Program-made: the position numbers and the translations under genes
Shown: one piece after another, positions 1 to 9,631 of the stretch
Position numbering within the stretch: the stretch's first letter is position 1
How the letters are laid out: each line of letters starts with the position of its first letter
The notes under the pieces: generated by a model
What the model was told of the DNA's origin: nothing
Seen by the model: only the letters and a program-made list of their open reading frames with translations
Database searches by the model: none
DNA from: Sphingobium sp. AS12
GTDB lineage: Bacteria > Pseudomonadota > Alphaproteobacteria > Sphingomonadales > Sphingomonadaceae
NCBI RefSeq assembly: GCF_019097845.1
Contig: NZ_JAHRGM010000027.1
Location: 1 to 39,200, forward strand
Direction of reading: 5' to 3'
Length of the DNA stretch: 39,200 nt

Positions 1-90
1 CAGTACATCAATGGCTTCTACAACACCCGTCGTCGCCATTCATATCTGGGCGGCATCAGCCCGCTCGCGTTCGAAGCCAAGGTGGCATAA
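1..90 (+). mobile_element. IS3-family transposase (OrfB) C-terminal fragment
   Basis: An open frame enters from the left edge and ends with TAA at 88-90. Its 29 residues contain FYNTRRRHSYLGGISPLAFE, which matches the C-terminal end of the DDE (rve) integrase domain of IS3-family OrfB transposases. Only the tail is in the window, so the element may be complete to the left. The IS probably ends about 35-40 bases after the stop, near 127, because the neighbouring alkB-like frame loses homology there. Family assignment is by motif; the subgroup is not resolved. Confidence 0.85.
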
Positions 91-127
91 TGAGATAGGT
101 GACCGGCACAAAACCGTTACAAGTCCA

Positions 128-604
128 CACTTCACCGGACAAATGATAGATGGAGCCGCTCATGAGTTTCGCTTTTGCGCGCTCGAACCCGAGAGCGGTC
201 CGGCGTCGCAGCCGCAACGTTGCTTCATGCCCGAGCGAGATCCCGACGACATGCTCGAAGACTGGGCGATCCTTGTGCCACCCGATCCCGGCGCCCGGAT
301 CGTATCGGATAAGCAGTGCCTGGACGAGATCATCGGGGTGGAGGCCCGCGAACCTCGCCGCGCGGGCCCGGAGATCATCGAGCCATTCCGGCATAGGCTC
401 GGTTGGCGCGAACGCACCGGTTTCGAAGTCGTAGCTCCAGCCCTAGGAACAGGTAAGCCGCTTGCCGGTCCATTGCTGGAAGCGAAACGGGCTGAGGCTC
501 GTCTCGTCGATATGTGCGATCAGCGCGGCTTCCTCGGCGGCCGAAATACAGGCCTCGGTCATCGACAGGCCAGGAACGACGGGTGTCTCGAAGAGGTCGA
601 TCAT
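128..604 (-). pseudogene. alkB: AlkB-like 2OG-Fe(II) oxygenase pseudogene, truncated by IS3
   Basis: Reading from the ATG at 604, the frame gives an AlkB-type N-terminus (MIDLFETPVVPGL, then FRFQQWTGKRL) and, after an interruption, WLDDLRARAA, GAGIGWHKDRP, FEHVVGISLG and LRLRRR. The HxD iron-ligand motif (WHKD) is present. A TAG stop at 443-445 (codon 54) splits the frame just where the family reads roughly RLTxSFGWxYDF. The frame also runs into IS3 sequence around 128, after LSGEV, so the distal iron-ligand His and the 2-oxoglutarate-binding Arg are lost. The start overlaps the stop of the upstream gene (ATGA at 601-604), so this was the last gene of the dnaE2 operon. AlkB enzymes demethylate alkylated bases in DNA or RNA; this copy should be inactive. 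Confidence 0.85.
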
Positions 605-1041
605 CGCGGTCTTCCGCGGCCGCCCTCGGCACCGCCCGCGGCGCGCAGCAGATTTCCGAGCCGGCGGCCGCCGAGTGTGCAGGATGCCACGACGCGATCG
701 TAGCTACGTCGCCCGGCGCGGCAGGCCAGCGTCTTGCCCATCACGATCCGTTCGAGCCGGCGCTTGGCTTCGATGCCGCCGGGTTCGCGTAGTTCCGGCG
801 CATAGAAGTCAGCGAGCCGAATTTCGATCCAGCTTGCCGGCCGGCCAGCGGGACCGATGCACAGCCCGTCGCCATCTCCGATATAGCGCACCACGCCGGA
901 GAAAGCCGTGCCCTTGGACGGCAACGCCCCCTCGCAAGGGTCGGCAAGCGCCGGAGAGGCCCAGGCGCCCGCGACGCAAGCGGCGATGATCGCGATACGG
1001 CCTTTCATGGTGCTGGCGATATAGGAAGCATAGCCTATCAT
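601..1041 (-). CDS. Thermonuclease (SNase)-like protein, predicted exported
   Basis: This 146-residue protein has a signal-peptide-like N-terminus: basic MKGR, then the hydrophobic IAIIAACVAGAWA, then SPALA-DP as a probable cleavage site. The mature part resembles the SNase OB-fold: SGVVRYIGDGDGL near residues 48-60, IRLADFYAPE near 73-82 and SYDRVVASC near 113-121. SNase proteins are calcium-dependent nucleases; which catalytic residues remain needs an alignment. The ATG at 1041 overlaps the upstream stop (ATGA). An alternative start at 1008 would give a more typical signal peptide. It sits inside the dnaE2 operon and its stop overlaps the alkB-like start. An exported nuclease in a mutagenesis operon is puzzling; it may simply be a passenger gene. 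Confidence 0.75.
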   Translation of the reverse strand: MIGYASYIASTMKGRIAIIAACVAGAWASPALADPCEGALPSKGTAFSGVVRYIGDGDGLCIGPAGRPASWIEIRLADFYAPELREPGGIEAKRRLERIVMGKTLACRAGRRSYDRVVASCTLGGRRLGNLLRAAGGAEGGRGRPR

Positions 1042-1310
1042 TTCGCAGTGCCTCCGTTGCTGCGGATCTGCCGGACGATCCCATTGTACGCGGCGTGAAG
1101 GCCTTGGCTTCGGCCAATATCGTGATCCGATCCGGCCGCTTCCCAGAACGAGATCAGCCAGTCATCGGCTACCCAGGGCCGCAGGTTCCAGAGCGCCAGG
1201 GCGACACCGCGCGACTGCGTCTTTCCACGGGTTGCGGTCGCTTCCCGAAGGACGTTGAGAGCGCGACTGATCGTGCCTGCCATGCGCGCATCGGCATTAG
1301 TGAAAGTCAT
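1038..1310 (-). CDS. Small conserved-looking protein downstream of dnaE2
   Basis: I do not recognise a domain in this 90-residue protein. The N-terminal half is basic ([20 protein letters not shown]); the second half is aromatic-rich ([20 protein letters not shown]) and ends in a polar tail. There is no signal peptide or membrane segment. Its ATG at 1310 lies 14 bases inside the end of dnaE2 and its stop overlaps the next start as ATGA, so it is embedded in a translationally coupled operon. That strongly supports it being a real gene. Its role could relate to the mutasome, but this is inferred only from position. Confidence 0.7.
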   Translation of the reverse strand: MTFTNADARMAGTISRALNVLREATATRGKTQSRGVALALWNLRPWVADDWLISFWEAAGSDHDIGRSQGLHAAYNGIVRQIRSNGGTAK

Positions 1311-4300
1311 GGCTGCGGATGCGCATCATTTCTTCCTCGTCCGGCACGGCATTGAAGGGGCGGTAGGAGAGCGTCCTTCCCTTCGGAAAGCCTGGATCGC
1401 GTGGGTCTGGGCCGCCACCGTTGGTCGCGCCATCGCCATGCCCGGGTATAACCCGCAAGTCGCGACCGGCGATCGATCGCAGCATCGCGTCATGGTCGGT
1501 GATGCGATCGCAGATGACATGGATGACTTCGCCTTCCTTTTGGAGCCGCCCGCGCATCGCGATCATCGAGGCGGACATGACCTGGCGGCGATAGATTTCG
1601 AAGCGATCAGGCCAGAGGATTCCTTGCGCGACGCCGGTCTCGTCCTCGATCGTCACGAACAGCACGCCCTTGGCCGAACCGGGGCGCTGGCGCACGAGAA
1701 TGACGCCGGCGACCTCGACATTGCCACCGTCGCGGATCGAAGCGAGATCGGCGCATTTGACGATGCGCATGTCGTCCAGTTCGGCACGCAGGAACTGGAG
1801 CGGATGCCCGCGAAGCGAAAGGCCGAACGAGCGATAGTCCTCAACGACCTCGCGACCCTGGGTCATTGCCCTGAGCGATACTGCCGGCTCCATGCCCTCG
1901 GGCGAAAAGCCACCCTCCCGTGCATCTGCCGCAGCGAACAATGGCAGCGGCGCCTCGCCGAGGCCCTTCGCCTTCCATAGCCCTTGCCGGCGATTCTCGG
2001 CAATGCAGTGGAAGGCGTCGGCCTCCGCCAGCTTCTCGATCGCGGCACGCGGCGTACCCGCCCGGCGCCAGACTTCCTCGACGCTGTCATAGGGGGCCGG
2101 GCCACGGGCGCCAACGATCGCTGCGCCGTGGACATTGGCAAGCCCGAGGATCTGGCCGAGGCCGAGCCGCACCGCCATGTATCGCCCGCCAGTCGGTTCG
2201 AGCGTGCAGTCCCAATGGCTGTCGTTGACTGAAACCGGCCGCACCTCGACGCCATGTTTGCGGGCATCGGTTACGATCTGCGCGGGGGCATAGAAGCCCA
2301 TGGGCTGGGCATTGAGCAGTGCCGCGCAAAACACATCGGGGTGATGATGCTTCATCCAGCAGGACGCATAGGCGATCTTGGCGAACGAGGCGGCGTGGCT
2401 CTCGGGGAAGCCATATGAACCGAACCCCTCGATTTGCTTGAAAGTCCTTTCGGCGAAGTCCTTGGGATAGCCGCGCTCGATCATGCCTCCCACCAGCTTG
2501 TCGTAGAAATGGCTGACTCCGCCTGTAAGCTTGAACGTCGCCATGGCCCGCCGGAGCTGGTCTGCTTCGACCGGCGTGAACCCAGCGCCCACGATCGCGA
2601 CCTTCATTGCCTGCTCCTGGAAGAGCGGCACACCCAGCGTCTTTTCAAGCACCGCCCGCAGTTCGGGGCGGGGATATTCCGGCTTCTCCTTGCCCTCGCG
2701 GCGCCGCAGATAGGGATGAACCATGTCGCCCTGGATCGGGCCGGGGCGAACGATCGCAACCTCGATCACGAGATCATAGAATTCGCGCGGCTTCATGCGC
2801 GGGAGCATCGACATCTGCGCGCGGGACTCGATCTGGAACACGCCCAGAGTGTCCGCTTTCTGGATCATCGCATAGACCGACGGATCGTCATCCTGCAGGT
2901 CGGCCATGCCGACCTTGATGCCCTTGTCCTGCTCAAGAAGGTTGAAGGCCCGGTTCATGCATCCGAGCATTCCCAAGCCCAAAACATCCACCTTCATGAA
3001 CTTGAGGGCGTCAATATCATCTTTGTCCCATTCGATGATCTGCCGGTCCTCCATCCGGGCCGGCTCGATCGGCACGAGATCGTCCAGCCGGTCCTGGGTC
3101 AGAACAAAGCCGCCTGGATGCTGCGAGAGGTGGCGCGGCGTGCCGATTAGCTGGCGCGCCAGTTCAAGCGTCAGCTTGAGGCGATGATCCTCGGCGTTGA
3201 GATTGAGGCTTTCGACGCGGTCTTGTGGAATGCCGTCCATGCTCCAGCCCCACACGAGGCCGGTCAGCATCTTCGTCAGGTCTCTTGGCAGCCCGAGCAC
3301 CTTGCCGACCTCGGCAACCGCGCCCCGCGTCCGATAGCGGGTGACGACGGCGGTCAGTGCCGAACGGTGACGACCGTAGGTCTCATAAATCCACTGGATG
3401 ATTTCCTCGCGCCGCTCATGCTCGAAATCGACGTCGATGTCAGGCGGCTCCTTGCGCTCGCCCGACACGAACCGCTCGAAAAGCAACTCGTGCTGGATCG
3501 GGTCGATCGAGGTGATTCCCAGCAAAAAGCAGACGCAGCTATTCGCCGCGGACCCACGCCCCTGGCACAGGATTCCGCGCCGCCGGCTTTCCGCGACGAT
3601 GCTGTTCACGGTCAGGAAGTATGGCGCATAGCCAAGTTGGGAGATCAGCCCAAGCTCATGGTCGATCTGGTCACGGTAGCGCTGAGGCACGCCATCCGGG
3701 AACCGGCCCGACGCGGCCTCCTCGGTCAGGCAGGCGAGCGCCTCCTGCGCGGTGCGGCCTTCCATCACCTGCTCATAGGGGTATTGGTATTGGATCTCGC
3801 CGAGGTCGAAGCGACAGATGCCGGCGATATCGTCGCTCGCCTGGATCGCGTCGGGAAATGCCACGAAGCGACGCTCCATTTCCTGCGGCGACTTGAGGTT
3901 TCGGTCCATGAACCGCTCGCGCCGAAAGCCCAGTTCCTCGACCTGGCATTTCTCGCGGATCGCGCTCACGACATCCTGCAACGGACGGCGTTCCGGCGTG
4001 TGATAGAGCACATCGCCGGTCGCAACCGAGCGCAGGCCAGCCTCGCGGATCATCCTATCGAGCAAATGCAACCGAGCGATGTCGTCGGGGCGTCGCCGGA
4101 ACGACAGGGCGGCATAGCCATGCATGCCGAAAATCGTGCGCACGTCATCAAGGTGCGCTTCCGTGACGGGGTCAGGCATGTCGGGCAAGAGGATGCCGAC
4201 CATGCCAGTGGCATGGGCAGCGAGGTCGGCGAGATCGAGAAGGCAGCAGCCTTTGCCCCCGCGGGCCTTGCCGATCGACAGCAATCGGGTGAGCTGCGAC

Positions 4301-4569
4301 CAGGCCGCGCGGCTGGTCGGGTAAAGGAGCAGTGCATGGCCCTCGCGCGTGTCGATGCGCGCGCCCGCTATCATCCGGCAGCCGGTGGTTTTCTGGCCGT
4401 CCCAACCCCGAACCACGCCCGCGACCGAACCCCAATCGGCAAGGCCCAGCGCGCTATGGCCGAGCAATGCTCCGGCGGCGAACAATTCCTCCGGCGATGA
4501 CGCGCCGCGCAGAAAAGAGAAATGACTGGTGACCTGTAGCTCGACGTAACTTGTTTCGGCGTTGACCAT
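1297..4569 (-). CDS. dnaE2: Error-prone DNA polymerase DnaE2 (ImuC), C-family alpha subunit
   Basis: About 1090 residues, the usual size for ImuC. The polymerase acts with ImuA/ImuB in SOS-induced translesion synthesis and damage-induced mutagenesis. The N-terminal PHP domain begins [19 protein letters not shown]. The palm carries [14 protein letters not shown] (about residues 376-389), with the catalytic Asp pair, and [13 protein letters not shown] with the third Asp. A C-terminal OB-fold is present ([16 protein letters not shown], then [14 protein letters not shown] sequence). The frame extends to 4596, but the ATG at 4569 fits the family N-terminus and overlaps the imuB stop as TGATG, so I chose it. 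The gene is third in the LexA-controlled operon after imuA and imuB. No frameshift or missing catalytic residue is visible. Confidence 0.97.
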   Translation of the reverse strand: MVNAETSYVELQVTSHFSFLRGASSPEELFAAGALLGHSALGLADWGSVAGVVRGWDGQKTTGCRMIAGARIDTREGHALLLYPTSRAAWSQLTRLLSIGKARGGKGCCLLDLADLAAHATGMVGILLPDMPDPVTEAHLDDVRTIFGMHGYAALSFRRRPDDIARLHLLDRMIREAGLRSVATGDVLYHTPERRPLQDVVSAIREKCQVEELGFRRERFMDRNLKSPQEMERRFVAFPDAIQASDDIAGICRFDLGEIQYQYPYEQVMEGRTAQEALACLTEEAASGRFPDGVPQRYRDQIDHELGLISQLGYAPYFLTVNSIVAESRRRGILCQGRGSAANSCVCFLLGITSIDPIQHELLFERFVSGERKEPPDIDVDFEHERREEIIQWIYETYGRHRSALTAVVTRYRTRGAVAEVGKVLGLPRDLTKMLTGLVWGWSMDGIPQDRVESLNLNAEDHRLKLTLELARQLIGTPRHLSQHPGGFVLTQDRLDDLVPIEPARMEDRQIIEWDKDDIDALKFMKVDVLGLGMLGCMNRAFNLLEQDKGIKVGMADLQDDDPSVYAMIQKADTLGVFQIESRAQMSMLPRMKPREFYDLVIEVAIVRPGPIQGDMVHPYLRRREGKEKPEYPRPELRAVLEKTLGVPLFQEQAMKVAIVGAGFTPVEADQLRRAMATFKLTGGVSHFYDKLVGGMIERGYPKDFAERTFKQIEGFGSYGFPESHAASFAKIAYASCWMKHHHPDVFCAALLNAQPMGFYAPAQIVTDARKHGVEVRPVSVNDSHWDCTLEPTGGRYMAVRLGLGQILGLANVHGAAIVGARGPAPYDSVEEVWRRAGTPRAAIEKLAEADAFHCIAENRRQGLWKAKGLGEAPLPLFAAADAREGGFSPEGMEPAVSLRAMTQGREVVEDYRSFGLSLRGHPLQFLRAELDDMRIVKCADLASIRDGGNVEVAGVILVRQRPGSAKGVLFVTIEDETGVAQGILWPDRFEIYRRQVMSASMIAMRGRLQKEGEVIHVICDRITDHDAMLRSIAGRDLRVIPGHGDGATNGGGPDPRDPGFPKGRTLSYRPFNAVPDEEEMMRIRSHDFH

Positions 4570-6386
4570 CAGCCGAAGACCCCATGCATATACCAACTCA
4601 GATCGCCGGTGGGGCCATCGACGCCATCACCGCGACGGAACACCCAGAAGCGCGCGCCCCCCTCCGCCTCGACCCGGAAATAGTCTCGCACCGCCCAAAG
4701 CTCCCCGGGCCGGCGCCACCACTCTCCATGGATGCGTTCGGGACCATCACCAGCGATCACGCGATAATCCTGCCGCCGCCATGTGAACCGGCGGGGTGGA
4801 TGATCGGGGAGCAATGCCACGACATTGCGCAGCGGTTCCGGACGGGCAAGCAAGCGCGTCGGTCGCTTCCATGCCGGCCAACCTTGCGGCTCAACGAGCG
4901 GTCCAACGCGCTTGATGGCGCGTTCGGGCACATCGCTTTCGTGTGACGCAAGGCGGAAAAGTGCTGTCGGACCGGAACGACCGATAAGCTGATCGATCAA
5001 CGGAGCGAGGTCCGGCCGTTGCGCACCGTCTTCCAGTAGCGCAGCAACCGTGCTGGCGCCGAGCGGCTCGCTATGCGGAACCTCCAGGTGCATCGCCTCG
5101 ATACCGAGGGCTGGCTCGATCTCAGCCAGCCTGAGTGCGAACATGCGCTTGAGATGCTTCGCATCCCGCGTCGCCCGGGAAGCGCCGATGCCGATATGCT
5201 GGACCTCGCCATCGACACGGTCGAGCCATAGGGCGACCTTGCGCGCGCCCAGCCCGCGCAGGCGCAGCACCGGCACCAGATCATCGACCAGATCGGATAT
5301 GACCTGGGTGATGCTTTCGGGCGTGCCGATCGGTTCGAGCAATCGCCGCGTCACGCCGGGTTTTTCAAATGGGATGACCGGGATGATCGGCTCGGCAACC
5401 ATGCCACGAGCCTGATCAAGCCGCTCGACGGTCGCGAGGCCAAGCCGGCGCGCCAGCGGCCCCCGTGGCATCTGGTAGAGATCGCTGATGCGTTCGAGCC
5501 CGAACCGCGCTGCCGCCGTCAGCGCCCCGGGCGTGAGCCGCAACGCTGCCAAGGGCAGAGGCCCGAGCATCTCGGCCTCATGGCCTGGCGGCAGCAGTAT
5601 GATCGGCGCGCCACCGTGGCGCGCCAGTGCGTGGGCCGCCCCGGGCGTCCCAGCGATCGCGATCGTCGCACTGAAACCCAATCGCTTGAGGAAGCCGAGC
5701 AATCGGCGACAGAAGCGCTCCTCGCCGCCGAACAGGTGGGTGGTGCCGGTAAGATCGAACCACAGGCCGTCAGGCCCCGAAACGGCTGCGGTAGGGGTCC
5801 ATTTGCGAACGGCATGGAGCGCAAGTCGGTCGAGCCACATGCGGTCGGCTTCCGGTTGGGCATCCAGCACTTCAAGGCCAGCAACCAGCGCGCGAGCATG
5901 CGCGGCCGCCATGTCAGGGTTCAAGCCAAGCTCCAGCGCTTGGAGGCAAGCGGCGGTCACGACTTCCTTCTGCCCGCTGCGCTCGATCAGGATCGTCGGG
6001 GTGCCCCAAAGGTTGGCCCAAGTAAGCGTTGGTGGTGCCTTAGACGAGCTCGATCGGCCATCATCGCCAGGCAGAGTTCGGAATGGCGGGTCGGCGGCTT
6101 CGCTGCGTCGGCCCATTTCACGCATTGTGGGTCGCTGATGGGCCGGAAGCCTGTCGATATCAGCCTGGCTGGGCTTCGCGACGATCGCTCCATCGCGCGC
6201 CCATCGCGCACCCGGGCGCCAGCCGCCGCCGCGCGGAACGGAGCAAGCGCCAGGATTGTCGTCAATCGGAGGCGCGAGCGCCGCAGCCGCCTGCTGCGCC
6301 GGCTCAGGCGGCCTGAACGGCCGCTCTTCCGCGCGCAGTCGCTCGATCGGGAGCTGCGGCAGGAAGAGCGAGGCGACCCTGTTCAT
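4569..6386 (-). CDS. imuB: ImuB, catalytically dead Y-family polymerase-like mutasome subunit
   Basis: The protein begins [20 protein letters not shown], the Y-family/ImuB N-terminus. The frame extends six codons further, to 6404. It is about 605 residues, a little long for ImuB because of a low-complexity insert near residues 30-120. Y-family palm and thumb features follow: [40 protein letters not shown] and a helix-hairpin-helix ([13 protein letters not shown]). ImuB proteins lack the catalytic acidic residues and act as a hub linking DnaE2, ImuA and the beta clamp. The N-terminus overlaps imuA by about 83 bases and the stop overlaps dnaE2 by one base. The C-terminal segment WYMHGVFG is typical of the family. 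Transcription should come from the LexA-controlled promoter before imuA. Confidence 0.95.
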   Translation of the reverse strand: MNRVASLFLPQLPIERLRAEERPFRPPEPAQQAAAALAPPIDDNPGACSVPRGGGWRPGARWARDGAIVAKPSQADIDRLPAHQRPTMREMGRRSEAADPPFRTLPGDDGRSSSSKAPPTLTWANLWGTPTILIERSGQKEVVTAACLQALELGLNPDMAAAHARALVAGLEVLDAQPEADRMWLDRLALHAVRKWTPTAAVSGPDGLWFDLTGTTHLFGGEERFCRRLLGFLKRLGFSATIAIAGTPGAAHALARHGGAPIILLPPGHEAEMLGPLPLAALRLTPGALTAAARFGLERISDLYQMPRGPLARRLGLATVERLDQARGMVAEPIIPVIPFEKPGVTRRLLEPIGTPESITQVISDLVDDLVPVLRLRGLGARKVALWLDRVDGEVQHIGIGASRATRDAKHLKRMFALRLAEIEPALGIEAMHLEVPHSEPLGASTVAALLEDGAQRPDLAPLIDQLIGRSGPTALFRLASHESDVPERAIKRVGPLVEPQGWPAWKRPTRLLARPEPLRNVVALLPDHPPRRFTWRRQDYRVIAGDGPERIHGEWWRRPGELWAVRDYFRVEAEGGARFWVFRRGDGVDGPTGDLSWYMHGVFG

Positions 6387-7080
6387 CGCAGGCCTCCAGC
6401 TCAAGAGTGAAGGGATTGCCGGCGCGCTGCCGTACCAGTTCGACCGACCAGCGGGATCGGCCGACTCCGGGGAAAGGCAACCGCGCCGATTCGACGCAGC
6501 CGATCCGCCACCGCGTCATAGCCGCCGATTGCGTCGAAAGTGGGCAACGCTCGCGTGAGCGATGCCGGCGATAAAGCAGAATGGGTGTTCGGCCGTCCGA
6601 TGCCGCAAGCTGAAGCCGCCGGGTAGCGGTCATGTCCGCCGCCTTAACCTCGGCGATTACACAGGCGAGCGAGCCGTCGCGAAGGCCATCTTCCGCCATC
6701 GCCAGTACCTGGGAGTCCTTGCTGCCGTGCGCGTACAGGATGCAGTTGGGGCCAAGCCCGACCTGCTCAATCCCCGGCGCATAAAGGTCGAACTGAGAGA
6801 GAGCCCAGAGCACTGTCCGGCCATGACTGTTCGCAAACCGGGCAGCTATGCCCGCAGCGAACAGCGTAGCGGCTGCGTCGTCGTTGAGGCTGGCGGTCGC
6901 CGCCGCGATTTCGTGCAGCCCGGCACCGTCAAGACCATGGTCGGCGAGCCGATCGTCCATTGCCCCGATACCGAACGCCAACGCTGGCCCGCGCGTCTCG
7001 TCGGCGCGCGAAAGCTCGGCGCGAAGCGACGCCAGTTGCTCGGCCGAGGGCCGATCGGGCAAGGACGAAGGTGTGGACAT
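6304..7080 (-). CDS. imuA: ImuA, RecA-like SOS mutagenesis protein
   Basis: 258 residues, typical of alphaproteobacterial ImuA. It begins MSTPSSLPDRPSAEQLASLRAELSR. It has the RecA-superfamily-like core (AFGIGAMDDRLADHGLDGAGLHEIAA near residues 35-60, TVLWALSQFDLYAPGI and LACVIAEVKAADMTATRRL) and the ImuA C-terminal signature RWSVELVRQRAGNPFTLELEA. A clear Walker A is not visible, as is usual for ImuA. ImuA works with ImuB and DnaE2 in damage-induced mutagenesis. A perfect LexA box lies 22 bases upstream of the ATG, so this is the first gene of the SOS operon. The long overlap with imuB (about 80 bases) implies coupled translation. Confidence 0.93.
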   Translation of the reverse strand: MSTPSSLPDRPSAEQLASLRAELSRADETRGPALAFGIGAMDDRLADHGLDGAGLHEIAAATASLNDDAAATLFAAGIAARFANSHGRTVLWALSQFDLYAPGIEQVGLGPNCILYAHGSKDSQVLAMAEDGLRDGSLACVIAEVKAADMTATRRLQLAASDGRTPILLYRRHRSRERCPLSTQSAAMTRWRIGCVESARLPFPGVGRSRWSVELVRQRAGNPFTLELEACDEQGRLALPAAAPDRATARGRAAVQAA

Positions 7081-7101
7081 GGACCAGCATACGACTCAGA
7101 T

Positions 7102-7116
7102 GTTCGCTATATGTTC
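7102..7116 (-). promoter_or_regulatory. LexA (SOS) box upstream of imuA
   Basis: GTTCGCTATATGTTC is an exact match to the alphaproteobacterial LexA consensus GTTC-N7-GTTC. It lies 22 bases before the imuA start at 7080, in the gap between the SRAP gene and imuA, where it can block the imuA-imuB-dnaE2 promoter until DNA damage. Confidence 0.92.
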
Positions 7117-7172
7117 CGATGAGTCACGCTCGCCGTCAAGCCGATTGCGGTGATCGGTAGTTCCGTCCTGGG

Positions 7173-7829
7173 TCAGAGCGGGAGCGTCGCCTGTTCGGGT
7201 GAGGGAGCGGGATAGACCTGCTCTACCTCAAGCATGCCAGCAGGGAGATATTGCAGAACATCCGCGGCAGGCACGTCCGGATCGAGCCAATCGGCCCATT
7301 GGTCGCGGGTCAGCGGGATGATCTGGCGATGGTGATATGGCTTGATGTCGTTGCCCGCATCCATGGTCAGCAACGAGAAGGCTTCTCCGACCTTCGGGTC
7401 ATGTTGCCAGATGCCCGCCATGCAGAACCAGCGATGGTCTCTCATCTCGAACAGCCACTTGTCGAGCCGCTTGTCCTTTGGGCGCGGCACGGCGGGATCG
7501 GTGAACTCGTAGAAGCCGTCGCACAGCACTAGGCAGCGGTTAATGCTGAGGTCGGGGGCCTTCCCACCAAACCCCTCGCTGCGCAGGTTGTAGACCGGCC
7601 CCTTCTTGCCCGGCCAGCTCCAGCGCCGATTCACCAGTTCGCCGACGGCGCGGTAGTTGCCCTGTGGTCGCTCGACTGCACGCACGATCGGTGCCGTGTC
7701 AGTCATGCGGATGTCAGCGCGCGGATTGTCGTCGGGCGCGCCTTCAGGCGTCTCGATATTGATCTCGAGGTCGTCGAAATCCTCCATTATGGAGGCGATC
7801 TCCACCTCAAGCCGATAATCGTTGCACAT
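7173..7829 (-). CDS. SRAP-domain (HMCES/YedK-like) abasic-site DNA-protein crosslink protein
   Basis: 218 residues, a single SRAP domain. After Met removal Cys2 (MCNDYRL) would be N-terminal and is the nucleophile that forms a thiazolidine crosslink with abasic sites in single-stranded DNA. Other conserved parts are VNRRWSWPG and NLRSEGF (about 66-87), NRCLVLCDGFYEF with the catalytic Glu near 108, and YHHRQIIPL with the active-site His near 166. SRAP proteins shield abasic sites at stalled forks. A LexA box lies 39 bases upstream of the ATG, and imuA follows in the same direction with its own box, so this protein should be made alongside the mutasome. No defects are visible. Confidence 0.93.
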   Translation of the reverse strand: MCNDYRLEVEIASIMEDFDDLEINIETPEGAPDDNPRADIRMTDTAPIVRAVERPQGNYRAVGELVNRRWSWPGKKGPVYNLRSEGFGGKAPDLSINRCLVLCDGFYEFTDPAVPRPKDKRLDKWLFEMRDHRWFCMAGIWQHDPKVGEAFSLLTMDAGNDIKPYHHRQIIPLTRDQWADWLDPDVPAADVLQYLPAGMLEVEQVYPAPSPEQATLPL

Positions 7830-7867
7830 CCGCGGGGTCTCGATCCCGAACCTTGCGATCCGTTGAT

Positions 7868-7882
7868 GTTCCAGTTATGTTC
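7868..7882. promoter_or_regulatory. LexA (SOS) box between divergent SRAP genes
   Basis: GTTCCAGTTATGTTC exactly matches GTTC-N7-GTTC. It lies 39 bases from the minus-strand SRAP start (7829) and 6 bases before the plus-strand SRAP-like start at 7889, so one LexA site may control both genes. Its position argues against the longer plus-strand start at 7853, which would put the box inside coding sequence. Confidence 0.88.
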
Positions 7883-7888
7883 TCAGCA

Positions 7889-8413
7889 ATGAGCGCCACT
7901 GCAACCCCGTTCGACTCGAATGCGGCGGAGGGCACCCTTCGCCAGATCATTCGATACAAACCCGATGGTTCGGGCAAGAAGGAACTCGTCAACGCGCACT
8001 GGGGGACTAACCCCAGGTTTAGTGACGGGATCGAATATCGCTTTGTGCGATCGGAAGGAAAAACTTTCCCTTCGCACCGATGCCTGACCCCGGCCTCTGA
8101 ATTCCGAGTGAAGGTTACGTCGAAGAACTATCGCGTCACGCTGAATGATGGCAATTTCTTCTATCTGGCCGGTGTTTGGGAGCCTGCGATGGGCGCATGG
8201 CCGCTTGCATTCAGAATTATCACCGTCGGTGCCAACCCCGAGATATCTCGCTACCAAGAGCGACACGGTGCGGTCATCCTGCGCCGCCAAGTAATGGACT
8301 GGCTCGATTGCAACAAATTGGAAGCGGATTTGCTTGTGACACCTCCGGCGCATTTCTTCCTGATCGAGGAAATCAGCTCAACGGAGCGCCACAAGCGCGC
8401 ACTGGCTCGATAG
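7889..8413 (+). CDS. Divergent SRAP-like protein lacking the Cys2 nucleophile
   Basis: Translated from the ATG at 7889 this is 174 residues. It looks like a worn SRAP domain: LVNAHWGTNPRF (usual N-A-R-x-E region), SHRCLTPASEFRV (usual RCLxPAxGFYEW, Glu kept), FFYLAGVWEP (usual FAGLWE) and YQERHGAVIL (usual HxRMPVIL, His kept). The N-terminus is MSATATPF, with no Cys2, which is the residue that crosslinks abasic sites in HMCES/YedK. Upstream in-frame ATGs at 7853 and 7877 give no Cys either and would overlap the LexA box. It may bind DNA without crosslinking, or regulate or compete with the partner SRAP protein. SRAP assignment is by motif order; function is inferred. Confidence 0.8.
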   Translation: MSATATPFDSNAAEGTLRQIIRYKPDGSGKKELVNAHWGTNPRFSDGIEYRFVRSEGKTFPSHRCLTPASEFRVKVTSKNYRVTLNDGNFFYLAGVWEPAMGAWPLAFRIITVGANPEISRYQERHGAVILRRQVMDWLDCNKLEADLLVTPPAHFFLIEEISSTERHKRALAR

Positions 8414-8548
8414 AGCGGTCCAAAGCGCGCGCGCATATTAAAAGAGCCCCACGCTGCTAACCTTTTCCCATTGGTCTTTGAGATAGAAGGACAACGGTGT
8501 CGACATGTCCGCGAAGAATCGGCACTTTATCGATCCAGGGGGACGAGT

Positions 8549-9631
8549 GTGCCAATTAGCGAATCCGTGATTGTCGAAGCCGTTGCGCGATATGATCGTG
8601 AACGCGACCGCTATATCAAACTCGCGAGCCGCGTAGCCGACCTTTGCCGCGGCGCAGTAGTTGAAGATAATGCTATCCGAGCGCAGGTCACCTCTCGCAC
8701 GAAGACCGTTAAAAGCTTTGAGGGCAAGCTTCGCCGATTCTCCCGCCGGCTCGACAAAAATTTTGCTTCGGTGGACGACGTGTTTGCGCAGATAGGGGAC
8801 TTCGCTGGAGTGCGTATCGCAACCTACCGTCCAGAGGACGAGGCGCGGGTCGCGGAAGCCGTTGCTCTCCTATTTTGCGGAGCAGATGGTGGCGCGATCG
8901 AGATCGATCCCAAGGATAAGCTCAAGCCGGCGGCCGGACAATTTTACCGTGCGACGCACTGCCAGGTGCATCTGCCGGAGAATGACCTGGTCGGAAATTA
9001 CGAGAATCTGCGCGGTGCAAGCTGCGAGATACAGATCTGCTCAATGATGGCGCATGTTTGGAATGAGATCGAACACGACATCGGCTACAAGCCTGAAGGC
9101 GAAGGGCCGAGCGACGCTGAACGTGGGCTGCTCGAGGCGCTAGGGCATCTGACCCGCGCGGGCGACGCCGCCATTACCCGGTTGCTTGCGGCGAATATTG
9201 CTCGGATGGCGGTGCAAACCGGTGACTTTGCCGACGTGCATGATTTCGTCGCGCGGATGCGGCCTTATTTCCCGGACGCCGACTTGTCGGTGAACGCTGG
9301 GCTGGCATTTGACGAGGCGATTGCGCTCGATCTCGTATCGATCGACAGGATCCGTGCGCGACTGGGCGATGATGCGCTGAGCCCAGCGATCGCCGCACCG
9401 AAAATCCAGGCGTTCAACGCCTATCTCGAAGAGCAAGGCCATTCCGATTTGGCGCTCAATCCCGCCTCTGCTGATTTGTTCACGATCGCGATGCTCGAAG
9501 CGGACGTCGATGCGATCGTCGTCAATCATGCCGGTGGGCGCGGCAAAGGACGTCCTCCGCGCATCTTCTATCTCGCGCGCGCTTACAAGGAGTTCGCAGG
9601 AAAACAGCTGGCAACGGATCAAGCGGCCTAA
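8549..9631 (+). CDS. RelA/SpoT-type (p)ppGpp synthetase-domain protein of the Dnd-linked operon
   Basis: The frame opens at 8471 (TTG), but GTG 8549 is preceded by AGGGGGA at suitable spacing, so I chose it: 360 residues. The N-terminal half matches the RelA/SpoT nucleotidyltransferase fold: [16 protein letters not shown] (about 49-64, basic ATP-binding motif), [11 protein letters not shown] with the metal-binding Asp near 84, FYRATHCQV (usual GYxSxH) and [19 protein letters not shown] with Glu near 160. There is no HD hydrolase, TGS or ACT domain, so it resembles a small standalone synthetase. The C-terminal 170 residues are unassigned. The stop overlaps the next start (TAATG). Such enzymes make (p)ppGpp or, in toxin-like variants, pyrophosphorylate other targets; the product here is unknown. 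As first gene of an operon convergent with dnd, it may be the effector or signal generator. Confidence 0.85.
   Translation: MPISESVIVEAVARYDRERDRYIKLASRVADLCRGAVVEDNAIRAQVTSRTKTVKSFEGKLRRFSRRLDKNFASVDDVFAQIGDFAGVRIATYRPEDEARVAEAVALLFCGADGGAIEIDPKDKLKPAAGQFYRATHCQVHLPENDLVGNYENLRGASCEIQICSMMAHVWNEIEHDIGYKPEGEGPSDAERGLLEALGHLTRAGDAAITRLLAANIARMAVQTGDFADVHDFVARMRPYFPDADLSVNAGLAFDEAIALDLVSIDRIRARLGDDALSPAIAAPKIQAFNAYLEEQGHSDLALNPASADLFTIAMLEADVDAIVVNHAGGRGKGRPPRIFYLARAYKEFAGKQLATDQAA

Noticed and set aside
3184..4500. Long plus-strand frame (438 codons) antisense to dnaE2, and similar ones at 1255-1980 and 2434-3150
   Set aside because: High-GC antisense frames opposite a clear full-length dnaE2; no family motifs.
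8471..8548. Longer N-terminus for the RelA/SpoT-like protein from TTG 8471
   Set aside because: GTG 8549 has a strong ribosome binding site (AGGGGGA) and the extra 26 residues show no family similarity.
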